From Acidobacteriaceae bacterium (lineage in GTDB: Bacteria > Acidobacteriota > Terriglobia > Terriglobales > Acidobacteriaceae), in the NCBI GenBank assembly GCA_021323655.1, contig JAJPKO010000019.1, positions 1-42,261 on the forward strand: a stretch of DNA of 42,261 bases. The letters are read 5' to 3'. Below are positions 24,295-32,579 of this stretch, in pieces. How positions within the stretch are numbered: position 1 is the stretch's first letter; each line of letters starts with the position of its first letter. The notes below the pieces were generated by a model. It was not told the DNA's origin and ran no database searches. It saw only the letters and a program-made list of their open reading frames with translations. Both the position numbers and the translations under genes were made by a program.

Positions 24295-27021
24295 CTAGCT
24301 AATGGAGATTCCTTGTGTGATGAATTGGTCCTGGCGAACTTCAAGCGCCGAGGTCTTGCTCACTTCTGTTCCGAGTTGGTGCCCGAGCCGGTTCACGTCG
24401 TCCGTGAAGATCATGGCCTGGTGGCTGGCGCGCGAGACCGCGACATACCCGAACCGTGAACTAAGCAGGTCCGGATGCACAGTGGTATCGGCGTGGACGA
24501 GGACGCGCTCGGCGGTGAGGCCCTGGGAGCTGTGACTGGTGACCGCATATCCGTGGTCGAAGTGGCGATGCTCGGCTGGGTTGAATTCGATTTGACGATG
24601 GTTGTCGAGCCGGGCGGTTATGTGGCCGTCCGGCGCAATGGATTCGATGATGGCAAGATCGCGGTTGGCGACTCGGAGCGTTTTGTCCGGGGCCGTAAAC
24701 TGGATGCGGTCTCCGACAGAGAACTCGTGCGTTGCTCCACGGTAGACGGAGACGCCGGAGAGGCGACGAGGATCGTAGGTGATGCGATTCCCGGCTTCGG
24801 TCTGAACTGTGAGGAGATTGGAGGCTGCTTGCACTCCCAAGACGGTTGAGTAGGAGCCAGCCTCGATGCCGACGGTCTTGCTGCCGCGCGTATAGCGGAC
24901 CACATCGCCGATCTCATAATGGTTCGCCCAGGAGCGGTCCGCTCCCGTCATTTCCTGCCGCTGCACAAGAATGCCGAATGAATGCTCGCTATGAGCGAGT
25001 GTTCCATTAGCTCGCAATTGCTCCCGAACGGCGAGGTTCAAATCGCGCCGGGAGGCATTGTCGGGCGAAACAATCAGCGTATTTTCCGGCGAAGCGGCAT
25101 ACATCCGAGCAACGGTCTGAATACGCTTCTGCCGGTCCGGGATTTCCTGAATGCGTCCCTGATCTCTGAGTGCGATAAGAGCGGCGGCACTCCTGCCATG
25201 CGCCAGCAATTCAACGGCGGACTTGAGCGCCGGGTCTTTTTGCCGGACAATCTGGTCCAGCTTTGCCGTGCGCATTCCCGCCTGCTGCAACTGCTCGAAA
25301 GGACGGCCCGCTTCCACTCCCTGGTGCTGGCGCGTATCGCCGATCAGGAGCACGCGGTCCTGAAATCCGAGCCGGGCGAGAAAGTCGCGCATCTGGCGGG
25401 TGCTTGCGAGACTCGATTCATCAACAAAGTAAAAGTGCTTTTGTCCGGCGCCATCATTCATTTGGGCTGACTTTACGAGGAAACTTTGCAACGTGCTCGC
25501 ATCCATTCCCGCCTCCCGAAGCAATTTCGCCGCGCGTGACGTGGGCGCGAAACCTTTCACGTTATAGCCTTGACCTTCCACAGCCTGACGGATTACGGAG
25601 AGCGTCGTCGTCTTACCTCCGCCGGCGACTCCCTGGATACCGTGAATGCGGTCCGGCGAGGTGAGTACATCCTCCACGACGGTTCTTTGCGAATGATTGA
25701 GATGCGGATGCCGGGCAGCAACGGTAACGGCGTGTTGCTGCGGAAACACAGGCGCAAGCTGGTTCTTCCCTGTGCGCATCAGACTGACGATTTCCTGTTC
25801 TTCCCGGATCGTTCTGGCCGTTGTGAACTTGCGTCCCGGTACATTGTAGGGACGTTTGACTGCCTGAAATTCACCCGCCGCAGTGCGGCTTTCTAGATTG
25901 GCGCGAACCTGTGAATAGGTAATTTCTCCCATGCCGCGGCGCAGGGCATCGCGGACGAGCAAGCGTTCATCCACAACAGCTTCGCGCTCAAAGTTCTTAT
26001 CGCGGGCAAAGGTGACAGCCTCACGGGCGCGGTTCAGGGATCGCTCCGGCGACAGGTTGTACTCCTGATGCCGCATCCGTTCCTGCGCCGCGCGAACCAC
26101 AGCTTCCGCCTGGTATCCGAACTCCGCGGCAAGTTTTCTGTGGGCGGCCATGACCTCCGCGGTTGAATGGACTTCCTTTCGGTCGCGCGTTGAATGGGCC
26201 GCGATTTCAGCAGCCTCACTGCCGGAGCGGCCCATGCGTTCCAGGTACTCCCGTATCTGCTGGCTGCGGGGACTGGACGCGTCCAGATACTCCTGCGTAT
26301 AGCCTTTGATCTCCGGCGCGCCGCTGCGGCCTGCTGTGATTTCGTATCCAAGCTGGCGGAGTCGATACATCAGTTCAGATTGGTAGATGGCCGTGGCGAA
26401 CTGCTGCGAAGCAAACAGGCTTTGCGGCTGGATGGCTCGGGTCTCGCCATTTGCCCGCTCGGTTACATTGAAGAGGACGGCGTGCGTATGGAGTTGGGGC
26501 GCAACATAGCCATCGACCGGACGCGCGGTGTCGTGCTCGAATTTTGCAACGATGAATTTGCCGGTAGTTTCTGGCAGATGATTGCCGCCGATGCGCGCCT
26601 GCGTATAGCTCTCCAGTTCCTTGAGCGCGGCAGTAACGGCCTCGCGGTGCGCCTCGCGCACACGATGGTCCCTGCCTACCAACGCTGTCAGCGACACGGA
26701 TTTGGGGGCGGAAAAGGTCGCATCCCACCCGGCCCGGTGTTCCATCGTTTTGATAGTCTTCCCGTTAGAGTCCTCGTATTGATAGGAGGCGCGCTGCCGG
26801 ACAAGCTGTTCGCCGGTTTGCGGGTGCTGTCCCTGGCTGAGCCGCGCGAAATCAGCCTCCGAGACCGGACCGCTCAATCCGAATTTTGCAGCCAATCTGC
26901 CCTGCCACTCGCCTGCAATCTCGCCGCGCTGCGACCAGTAATTCTGTTCCTGAGACGTGAACTCCTTCTTGTGGTAACTCTGCGCCTGACCGGAGGAAAG
27001 CGGCTTGGAGATGGTCAGCAT
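24295..27021 (-). CDS. trwC: MobF-family conjugative relaxase-helicase, TrwC/TraI-like
   Basis: This 908-residue bifunctional protein would nick oriT, bind the strand end through a tyrosine and unwind the plasmid or ICE DNA. The N-terminal relaxase contains candidate catalytic tyrosines (SYHKKEF, QNYWSQRG), AGWDATFSAPKSVSLTALVG, and the metal-binding His cluster in APQLHTHAVLFNVTER. The SF1 helicase has Walker A IQGVAGGGKTTTLSV, Walker B FYFVDESSLAS, GDTRQHQGVEAG, TSHSSQGLTAERVLVH and YVAVSRASH. Size is close to R388 TrwC (966). It is the last gene of a trwA-trwB-trwC-like set. It starts 6 bases after the coupling protein gene ends. Confidence 0.94.
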   Translation of the reverse strand: MLTISKPLSSGQAQSYHKKEFTSQEQNYWSQRGEIAGEWQGRLAAKFGLSGPVSEADFARLSQGQHPQTGEQLVRQRASYQYEDSNGKTIKTMEHRAGWDATFSAPKSVSLTALVGRDHRVREAHREAVTAALKELESYTQARIGGNHLPETTGKFIVAKFEHDTARPVDGYVAPQLHTHAVLFNVTERANGETRAIQPQSLFASQQFATAIYQSELMYRLRQLGYEITAGRSGAPEIKGYTQEYLDASSPRSQQIREYLERMGRSGSEAAEIAAHSTRDRKEVHSTAEVMAAHRKLAAEFGYQAEAVVRAAQERMRHQEYNLSPERSLNRAREAVTFARDKNFEREAVVDERLLVRDALRRGMGEITYSQVRANLESRTAAGEFQAVKRPYNVPGRKFTTARTIREEQEIVSLMRTGKNQLAPVFPQQHAVTVAARHPHLNHSQRTVVEDVLTSPDRIHGIQGVAGGGKTTTLSVIRQAVEGQGYNVKGFAPTSRAAKLLREAGMDASTLQSFLVKSAQMNDGAGQKHFYFVDESSLASTRQMRDFLARLGFQDRVLLIGDTRQHQGVEAGRPFEQLQQAGMRTAKLDQIVRQKDPALKSAVELLAHGRSAAALIALRDQGRIQEIPDRQKRIQTVARMYAASPENTLIVSPDNASRRDLNLAVREQLRANGTLAHSEHSFGILVQRQEMTGADRSWANHYEIGDVVRYTRGSKTVGIEAGSYSTVLGVQAASNLLTVQTEAGNRITYDPRRLSGVSVYRGATHEFSVGDRIQFTAPDKTLRVANRDLAIIESIAPDGHITARLDNHRQIEFNPAEHRHFDHGYAVTSHSSQGLTAERVLVHADTTVHPDLLSSRFGYVAVSRASHQAMIFTDDVNRLGHQLGTEVSKTSALEVRQDQFITQGISIS

Positions 27022-27027
27022 GGTGGC

Positions 27028-28941
27028 TTACTCCACCTGAATTTGCAAGGAACTACCTGTCTCAGCGGGTGCAGGAATATGAGTGTCAGTTTCCTGCGGT
27101 TCCGGTTCTGAAACCTTCACGGGCACGATCAAATCGTCCATCTTGCGTTCGATGAAAGCGGGATGTTTCTCTTCAATTTCAATAAACGGGAAGGAGAAGC
27201 GCGCCACGTGATTGCCGTATTTGAGGAAGGCCCGGAGATCCTGAAGGCCGGAGATTTCCGAAGGCAGAACCAGCGGCTCCGTCTGCCGGTCAAGGGCAAA
27301 ATTCCGGCCTGCACGGGTGCCGTCGTAATGGGTTTCGCGCAGCCGCTCAACTTCTACTTCGCCGATGGCCTCGCTGACCCATTTGGCGGCGCGCGGCTCG
27401 CTGGTGCGCAGAAAGATTTTCGTGGCCGGCTGCGACAGCATGGCCTCGGCGTCATCGCCGTAACGGGCTTCCATCTGGCTGCGCCCCTGGAAGCCGAGAA
27501 CAACCGGATTTTGCGACTTGCGATTCTCGGTAATCGCCGTGTGAAGCTGCGGCAACCGTTGCAGGGTTGCCAGCTCGTCAATGACGAGCCAGACCGGCTT
27601 CTGGCCGGGGTCAGGTTCATTCAGCAAGCGCAAAACCAGCAGATCGATCCACAGGCTGACAAGCGGGCGCAGGGCTTCGCGCAAGGCGGGTCGTGAGGTA
27701 ATGAAAATCCATCCGCGGCGCTCCTCGGCCCACTTTGTCGCGGTCCATGTCGAAGTAGTGTCTTCCTGCCTGGGGAGCAGCCGGAAACTGTCCGCGGTCA
27801 TATTGAGCGAACCGAGCACACCTTCGCGCTGATGCGGAGCGCGCGGATCAATCAACGCCCAGTATTCGGTGCGGCGCACCCGCTGGTCGATCTCGGCGGG
27901 ATTGGACATCCACTCAACCAACTCGGCAGGCGTGGGCAGGAAGGTGAGCAGATGGGCAAAGATTTTCTGTGGCGCTTCAACAAAGAACTTGTTGGTGACT
28001 CCCTGGGGCTGGTACATCGAGACTGCGATGGCCTTGGCCTCCGCTCGGCGGCGCAGTTCGAGTGATGGACTCCAGTACGGCATTCGGGCGTCGAGAGGGT
28101 TGAGCACGATGTCGCCGCGGCGCGGATGATAGAACTGCTTGATGAACTCGCAGGCCGGGTCGTAGACGATGGCGCTTTCGCCGCGCTTCTCAACCTGAAA
28201 AAGCATCTGCCGGATGATGCTGGTTTTTCCTGAGCCGGTGTCGCCGACAATCAGAAAATGCTTGTTCTCGGCGTTGCGCGGGATGCCTAACGGATGCCTC
28301 ACGCGGGTGGTCGTAATAGCAATGCCATCGCCTTCAATCGCCTGGTTGAATTCCTTCGGGTTGACGAGAATCGGCCCTTTGAGGCGGCGGCCATAGCGCA
28401 GATCTTTGAGCCGGCGGATGTCTTTCGGAATCGAGAGCGGAAGCTGAATCAGGAAGACCGCAACTCCGAAAATGATTTGCCATGAGAAGAATTGCCAGAC
28501 AGATTGCCCACCATAAATCCAGCGCGCAATCCAGCCGTGCAGCGCCTTATTAGAGTACCGGCGTGGAGCCTCACGAAAGAGAGAATGGTAGCCCTGTTGC
28601 CGCGCCTCGGCGGAGAGGGCAACCGGCAAGGGTTTGCCGGATGGCTGCGGTGTCAATCCCGGCTGCACGTCCGCATTGAGAGCGGGCCGCGTGCCCGATG
28701 ACCCGCCGGAAATCAGAAGCAACTGGTAGACGCCGGACGGATGAAGGGTTCCGACTGTTTCGCTGCGGAGATAATAGGGCAGGTAATAGCGTTCGAGTGG
28801 TTGCAGGCCATACTCGAACCGGAGCCACGCGAAAAATCCGGTGGCGACCAGCGCAAGAAAGAACGCGCCCAGAGTGTACAGATACCCGCGCGGCGGCCAG
28901 ATCAGGGACTCCCTGCGGCCCCATTGTTGTACGTCTGCCAT
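27028..28941 (-). CDS. trwB: Type IV coupling protein, TrwB/VirD4/TraD-like
   Basis: This 637-residue inner-membrane ATPase delivers the relaxosome to the secretion channel. The N-terminus has a membrane helix (LYTLGAFFLALVATGFFAWL) and a second near residue 160 (WQIIFGVAVFLIQLPL). The cytoplasmic motor has Walker A FLIVGDTGSGKTSIIRQMLF, YDPACEFIKQFYHP, Walker B VWLVIDELATLQRLPQL, and the conserved GFQGRSQMEARYG and IFLRTSEPRAAKWVSEAIGE. The region between the two membrane helices is longer than in TrwB and contains a Pro/Gly-rich periplasmic segment. It is 2 bases downstream of the trwA-like gene. Confidence 0.93.
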   Translation of the reverse strand: MADVQQWGRRESLIWPPRGYLYTLGAFFLALVATGFFAWLRFEYGLQPLERYYLPYYLRSETVGTLHPSGVYQLLLISGGSSGTRPALNADVQPGLTPQPSGKPLPVALSAEARQQGYHSLFREAPRRYSNKALHGWIARWIYGGQSVWQFFSWQIIFGVAVFLIQLPLSIPKDIRRLKDLRYGRRLKGPILVNPKEFNQAIEGDGIAITTTRVRHPLGIPRNAENKHFLIVGDTGSGKTSIIRQMLFQVEKRGESAIVYDPACEFIKQFYHPRRGDIVLNPLDARMPYWSPSLELRRRAEAKAIAVSMYQPQGVTNKFFVEAPQKIFAHLLTFLPTPAELVEWMSNPAEIDQRVRRTEYWALIDPRAPHQREGVLGSLNMTADSFRLLPRQEDTTSTWTATKWAEERRGWIFITSRPALREALRPLVSLWIDLLVLRLLNEPDPGQKPVWLVIDELATLQRLPQLHTAITENRKSQNPVVLGFQGRSQMEARYGDDAEAMLSQPATKIFLRTSEPRAAKWVSEAIGEVEVERLRETHYDGTRAGRNFALDRQTEPLVLPSEISGLQDLRAFLKYGNHVARFSFPFIEIEEKHPAFIERKMDDLIVPVKVSEPEPQETDTHIPAPAETGSSLQIQVE

Positions 28942-28943
28942 GA

Positions 28944-29333
28944 CTACTTCCCACTCGTCTGCGACCGCTTGATGAGAATTTCTCTCGCTCGTGCGGCCTT
29001 GGTTGCCTGTATCTCGCGGAAGATCTGCGCTGTCTGTTCACGCGAGAGTTTTTCTCCCCGGAGCAGCGGTTCGAGCGCATTCATTACCGCCAATTCAATC
29101 GCCACCAACTCGGTGAAGATGTGCATCTGAAGCGTTCCGGGATTTGTGCCATGAACACCGCGCAGCAGCACCTCGCGCGCCCACTCGCTCGGTGACTTTC
29201 CGGCTCGCAGGGCCGCTTCCTCAATGGATTTGGCTTCGGCCTCCGTGAGCTTGGTACTCAGGTTCTGCGAGCGTTTCTCCCGGACCTGCTGGTTTTCCGC
29301 TAACGGCATCAACGATCCATTCGCCTCGCCCAT
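28944..29333 (-). CDS. TrwA/MobC-like relaxosome accessory protein
   Basis: This 129-residue protein precedes the coupling protein, where R388 has trwA. It contains a mobilisation-protein-like segment: KLTEAEAKSIEEAALRAGKS then PSEWAREVLLRGV, followed by a long helix (VAIELAVMNALEPLLRG) and a basic tail (AARAREILIKRSQTSGK). ATG at 29333 follows AAAGGGA at about 8 bases; a longer frame reaching 29477 runs across the operator repeats and is unlikely. Its likely role is binding near oriT, helping the relaxase and repressing its own operon through the GATACC repeats upstream. The specific family name is by analogy. Confidence 0.68.
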   Translation of the reverse strand: MGEANGSLMPLAENQQVREKRSQNLSTKLTEAEAKSIEEAALRAGKSPSEWAREVLLRGVHGTNPGTLQMHIFTELVAIELAVMNALEPLLRGEKLSREQTAQIFREIQATKAARAREILIKRSQTSGK

Positions 29334-29356
29334 GCTTAAATCCCTTTCGCCGGTAC

Positions 29357-29443
29357 AGATACCTTGGTATCTCTGCGGATACCGGCTGGCGGTAACGTAT
29401 GTGTTTGCAATGGTATCTGTGGAGATACCCGGTATCTCCACAG
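29357..29443. promoter_or_regulatory. GATACC operator cluster with a 27-bp palindrome upstream of the trwA-like gene
   Basis: Six GATACC/GGTATC half-sites occur in 80 bases (29358, 29366, 29378, 29412, 29424, 29431), arranged as inverted pairs such as AGATACC-TT-GGTATCT. The last pair is part of a perfect palindrome at 29417-29443, with arms CTGTGGAGATACC and GGTATCTCCACAG around one C. The cluster ends 23 bases upstream of the gene start on the leftward strand, where an autoregulated promoter and relaxosome protein binding sites would be expected. Confidence 0.7.
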
Positions 29444-29445
29444 TT

Positions 29446-29514
29446 CCCCTTTCAGGGGTGGAGTGTCGCAGCGTCAACCCGGTGCGTAAGCACCGAACGT
29501 ACTCACTCCACCCC
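29446..29514. other. oriT: Candidate origin of transfer (oriT)
   Basis: An 11-bp perfect inverted repeat, GGGGTGGAGTG (29455-29465) and CACTCCACCCC (29504-29514), encloses a second hairpin CGGTGC-GTAA-GCACCG (29480-29495). A small hairpin CCCCT-TTC-AGGGG (29446-29458) overlaps its left arm. Nested inverted repeats beside the accessory-protein gene are the standard layout of oriT, and in R388 oriT lies exactly upstream of trwA-trwB-trwC. The nic site itself cannot be named. The right arm overlaps the 3' end of the neighbouring small DNA-binding protein gene. Confidence 0.5.
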
Positions 29515-29823
29515 GCCTACTGCCTTCAGGGAGCGAACCTGTGCTACGTCATTCGCTTCTTTGGAGACCCGGCGCGGCCTTCCTCCGTTTCCGGCGGCAT
29601 GACGGATGCGCAGACTGGGCCGCACATGGCCGGCTTCCGGCGTGCGCAAAAAGTCCTGGAACTCTCGGTCCTTGCTGAACACGTATCCCAGTGCCTTGTC
29701 TACAACCTCATCCGCGGAAGTGCGCAGAAAAGCCGCGTACTGGTCGAGCTGCGCTGCGATGGTGGCATCGAGCCGGATTGTGGCGCTGATCCGGTGAACC
29801 GGATTGATCTCAAGCAACGGCAT
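29503..29823 (-). CDS. Small DNA-binding protein, ribbon-helix-helix-like
   Basis: This 106-residue protein has the sequence ISATIRLDATIAAQLDQYAA then FLRTSADEVVDKALGYVFSK near its N-terminus: a beta-strand followed by two helices, as in ribbon-helix-helix proteins. The basic C-terminus (RPSLRIRHAAGNGGRPRRVS) may contact DNA. AAGGA precedes ATG 29823 at a normal distance. Between virB11 and the oriT candidate, it could be a relaxosome accessory factor or a regulator of the transfer genes. The fold assignment is from pattern only. Confidence 0.62.
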   Translation of the reverse strand: MPLLEINPVHRISATIRLDATIAAQLDQYAAFLRTSADEVVDKALGYVFSKDREFQDFLRTPEAGHVRPSLRIRHAAGNGGRPRRVSKEANDVAQVRSLKAVGGVE

Positions 29824-29894
29824 AACCTGATTCCTTTCGAGAGTGGTGTCGTGACTGCTCCAAATCTTTCAATCGCGGAGACCGTTTCACTGGT

Positions 29895-30953
29895 TTAGAG
29901 AGCCTCATTGCTTATCTCCGGGGCATCTGGATTCGTTATCTTCCAACCCGCCGGATCGAAGAATGGAAAGGCATACTGTGCGGCATTCCAGGCGGCATTC
30001 TCATCCGCGTCGTAAACGGCCTCCGTTTCAAACTGCTGCTCCGCCCGGTTGTAATCAACGATGTGAATCACTTCGCGCACAATGCGGCGGCCTCGCTGCC
30101 GCTCCAGATGGATCACATAATTCACGGCCTCTCCGATCTCGGCTTCCACATCCGCAAGCATGGTCTGTGGATGGCTGCGGAGAACGAGATTGGCGAAGCG
30201 CCGAAGCGCCTTTTTCGCAGAGTTTGCATGAATGGTCGCCAGCGACCCTGCATGGCCGGTGTTGAAGGAATCAAGAAGCGTGCGCGCTTCCGTGCCGCGG
30301 ACTTCGCCGAGAATGATCCGGTCAGGACGCCAGCGCAGAGATGCTTTCAGAAGGACATCGAAGCCGACCTGGTTGCGGTGCGTATCGGTCTGCGATTCGA
30401 CGGCTACAATGTTCGGCTTCCTGATCTGAAGTTCGGCGGTATCCTCGATTACGACAATACGTTCGCAATCGGGAATTGATTGGCCGAGTATGTTGAGAAG
30501 GGTTGTTTTTCCAGTCCCGGTTCCGCCACTGATAAGGATTGTCTTCCCGGATTGAATCTGCTCTTCAAGAAACTCTGCAAGCGCCCTGCTCAACGTCCCG
30601 CGAGCGATGAGATCATCGACCGTGTAATTGCGGCTGGTAAACTTGCGAATGGTAAGCGCCGGAGCATGGCTCACAAGCGGCGGAATCAGGGCCGCAAGCC
30701 GGCTTCCATCGGGAAGCCGCGCGTTGAGCAGCGGATTGTCCTCGTCGAGCTTCTTGCCTAGATGGTTTGCGATAACTTCCAAGCCCGTGCGCAATGGTGC
30801 GGCGTCGAATAGAACGCCACGCTCCTGGCACAGTTCTCCCTCGCGTTCCACCCACCAGCTTGAATCGGGATTGCCCATGATTTCGCTGACATCTTCGTCG
30901 AGCAGAAGCGGCTCGATGGGACGCATGAACGGAAGGATTAAATCGAAGCCCAT
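29895..30953 (-). CDS. virB11: VirB11/TrbB-type secretion ATPase
   Basis: This 352-residue hexameric cytoplasmic ATPase powers pilus assembly and substrate transfer. Motifs: Walker A LISGGTGTGKTTLLNILG, Asp box IVVIEDTAELQI, Walker B RPDRIILGEVRGTEARTLLD and His box NTGHAGSLATIHANSAKKAL. The N-terminal domain contains the family's LNARLPDGSRLAALIPP stretch. ATG at 30953 follows GAGG. It is separated from the upstream ssb gene by 68 bases with a strong hairpin, so its expression may be set apart from the rest of the operon. Confidence 0.95.
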   Translation of the reverse strand: MGFDLILPFMRPIEPLLLDEDVSEIMGNPDSSWWVEREGELCQERGVLFDAAPLRTGLEVIANHLGKKLDEDNPLLNARLPDGSRLAALIPPLVSHAPALTIRKFTSRNYTVDDLIARGTLSRALAEFLEEQIQSGKTILISGGTGTGKTTLLNILGQSIPDCERIVVIEDTAELQIRKPNIVAVESQTDTHRNQVGFDVLLKASLRWRPDRIILGEVRGTEARTLLDSFNTGHAGSLATIHANSAKKALRRFANLVLRSHPQTMLADVEAEIGEAVNYVIHLERQRGRRIVREVIHIVDYNRAEQQFETEAVYDADENAAWNAAQYAFPFFDPAGWKITNPDAPEISNEAL

Positions 30954-30974
30954 AACAGGTGCCTCACGGTGATA

Positions 30975-31000
30975 GAAGCCCGGCGTTTGCGCCGGGCTTC
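30975..31000 (-). terminator. 11-bp hairpin between ssb and virB11
   Basis: GAAGCCCGGCG (30975-30985), loop TTTG, CGCCGGGCTTC (30990-31000) is a perfect stem-loop in the only sizeable gap between these two operon genes. No T-run follows on the leftward strand, so it may act as an attenuator or mRNA stabiliser rather than a full terminator. Confidence 0.45.
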
Positions 31001-31021
31001 CGGGAGTGGTGGGGAAACGGC

Positions 31022-31417
31022 CTACACGGCCGCTTCCTCCGAATCGAACTCATCGTCCGGTTCCTCTTCCGCACCCGCTTTCTCAGCGCGGTCGAGTTTC
31101 AGGATGGACGTGGCGCGAATCTCCCAGATCCGGTGTTTCACGTCCTTGTGCTTCTTGTCGGCGAACTCGCGGCTAACCAACTCGCCATCGACCGCCAGAT
31201 GCGTGCCCTTTTGGACCTTGCGAGCAAACTCGCTCAGCTTGCCCCATGCGATGACGCGGTGCCATTCCGTGCGGTTAACGTAATCGCCACTCTTCTTGTC
31301 CTTGTATGAGGACTGCGTTGCCAGCGACAGTACGACGTATGGCTTCTGGTTTTTCGTGGTGCGGGCCTCGGCGTCCTTGCCTGCGAATCCGATGAGTGAA
31401 ACGCTGTTCCGGTACAT
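31022..31417 (-). CDS. ssb: Single-stranded DNA-binding protein encoded in the transfer operon
   Basis: This 131-residue OB-fold protein protects single-stranded DNA during replication or after conjugative entry. Typical SSB sequence: NSVSLIGFAGKDAEARTTKN, RTEWHRVIAWGKLSEFARKV and KGTHLAVDGELVSREF. The C-terminal tail is acidic (EEEPDDEFDSEEAAV) but lacks the usual terminal DDDIPF peptide that binds partner proteins, unlike most chromosomal SSBs. The start at 31417 has AAGGAG 7 bases upstream. Plasmid- and ICE-borne ssb genes are often placed within transfer regions. Confidence 0.9.
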   Translation of the reverse strand: MYRNSVSLIGFAGKDAEARTTKNQKPYVVLSLATQSSYKDKKSGDYVNRTEWHRVIAWGKLSEFARKVQKGTHLAVDGELVSREFADKKHKDVKHRIWEIRATSILKLDRAEKAGAEEEPDDEFDSEEAAV

Positions 31418-31434
31418 GATGAACTCCTTCGTGT

Positions 31435-31842
31435 TTAAGCTCCCGATCTGCTCAGGGCACACCGGGCGGAGCCACGCGCAGGGCCCGGCTCCCCAGGCCA
31501 AGCCGTGCTTTCTGGAGCAGGGGCCCAAACTTGCTTTGGGAGAGGAGTCTGGAAAGCAGAGCGGCGCCGTGCCGCCAGGGCGACGGAATAGCCCAAAGCG
31601 GTGCCTGAGAAGAGCAGGGAGATAAACGGAGGTTCAGGCAATCGGAATGCGTCGCTTGATGGATGGAGCAAGGATGCAAGTTCACCGCATGACCGTACCG
31701 GAAGCCATGTGCTGCTGAGGATCGAACGCAGCCAGGACAACACGGCGATTGCACCGCACAATACCGCGTTTGGCAGGCAGGGACGAATGCTGGATTCAAA
31801 CGCATCCAGCGAATCGAAGAGATGGCTGCCTGTGGCCGGCAA
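31435..31842 (-). CDS. Doubtful 135-residue ORF between virB8 and ssb
   Basis: The 464-base gap between the virB8-like and ssb genes is open in more than one leftward frame. This frame ends 17 bases before the ssb start. Its product has two weakly hydrophobic stretches (AVLCGAIAVLSWLRSILSS and PFISLLFSGTALGYSVALAA) and a Pro/Gly/Ala-rich C-terminus, with no recognisable domain or ribosome-binding site. An overlapping frame at 31452-31877 is Cys/Arg/Pro-rich and less likely. The gap may equally be a decayed gene. Confidence 0.25.
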   Translation of the reverse strand: MPATGSHLFDSLDAFESSIRPCLPNAVLCGAIAVLSWLRSILSSTWLPVRSCGELASLLHPSSDAFRLPEPPFISLLFSGTALGYSVALAARRRSAFQTPLPKQVWAPAPESTAWPGEPGPARGSARCALSRSGA

Positions 31843-31881
31843 AAGCGCGTGTGTCCGATTTGGGAGATTCGCATCATGGCA

Positions 31882-32565
31882 TCACTCGAACGCCTGGTCG
31901 GCGCGGAAACGGATGATGGTCAACCCAAGAGGGTTTACGGCCAGTTCGTTGTTCTTCACCTTGTCCCGAAAGACGTAGGTAACGCTCGCCGTCCATTGCT
32001 CCTGTTTAAGCTGCGAATGATCCGTGGGATTGGTAAATATCTTCTCAAATTCGATCCGCGCAGAATAAGGAGACTGTCGCAGATCGTCAAGAATGACACT
32101 TTTAACTTCCACATCGACGAATGGCAGGCTTGGATCATTTCTGTAATTTGTAATGAAGCCGCTTTTGCGCTCCTCATCGATTACTTGGCGTTGCACGTCG
32201 CCATTGAGGAAGTAGAGAGCGTCTGTCTGGTCACGCTCGATGGTGAAGCGATTACGGCTGAAATAAAGTTCGGCCCAGCGTGTGAGGTAATACTTGTTTT
32301 CCGCTTCCTGGGGCCGATATTGAAAATTGCGATAATCAATCGCTTCCGCTCTGCCAACATCGTTGATGCGGATGATGAGCGGGTGGAGATTGGCAAGCGC
32401 CATCTGGCTGCGGACAAGCAGGCCGCTGAGTGTCAGGGCCACCACGGCCAGCACCAGGATCGTGATCTTCAGGTAGGTGTTCATCACTAGCGGATCGCCG
32501 TATTGCTCCAGATACCGCTCGGCGGCTCGTGTGATTTCTGGTGACGCTTTTGTGATGATTGCCAT
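31882..32565 (-). CDS. virB8: VirB8/TrbF-type T4SS inner-membrane assembly protein
   Basis: This 227-residue bitopic protein nucleates the secretion channel. It has a short cytoplasmic N-terminus (ERYLEQYGDPLVMNTYLK), one membrane helix (ITILVLAVVALTLSGLLV), then a periplasmic NTF2-like domain including YLTRWAELYFSRNRFTIERD and SVTYVFRDKVKNNELAVNPL, whose NPLG resembles the VirB8 C-terminal motif. ATG at 32565 is chosen because it begins a normal-length protein 14 bases after the virB6 stop; the frame is open further upstream into virB6. Confidence 0.85.
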   Translation of the reverse strand: MAIITKASPEITRAAERYLEQYGDPLVMNTYLKITILVLAVVALTLSGLLVRSQMALANLHPLIIRINDVGRAEAIDYRNFQYRPQEAENKYYLTRWAELYFSRNRFTIERDQTDALYFLNGDVQRQVIDEERKSGFITNYRNDPSLPFVDVEVKSVILDDLRQSPYSARIEFEKIFTNPTDHSQLKQEQWTASVTYVFRDKVKNNELAVNPLGLTIIRFRADQAFE

Positions 32566-32579
32566 GTCTTCGCCTCGCT

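Noticed and set aside
26194-27111. 305-codon rightward frame opposite the relaxase
   Set aside because: Antisense to the relaxase domain; no support as a gene.
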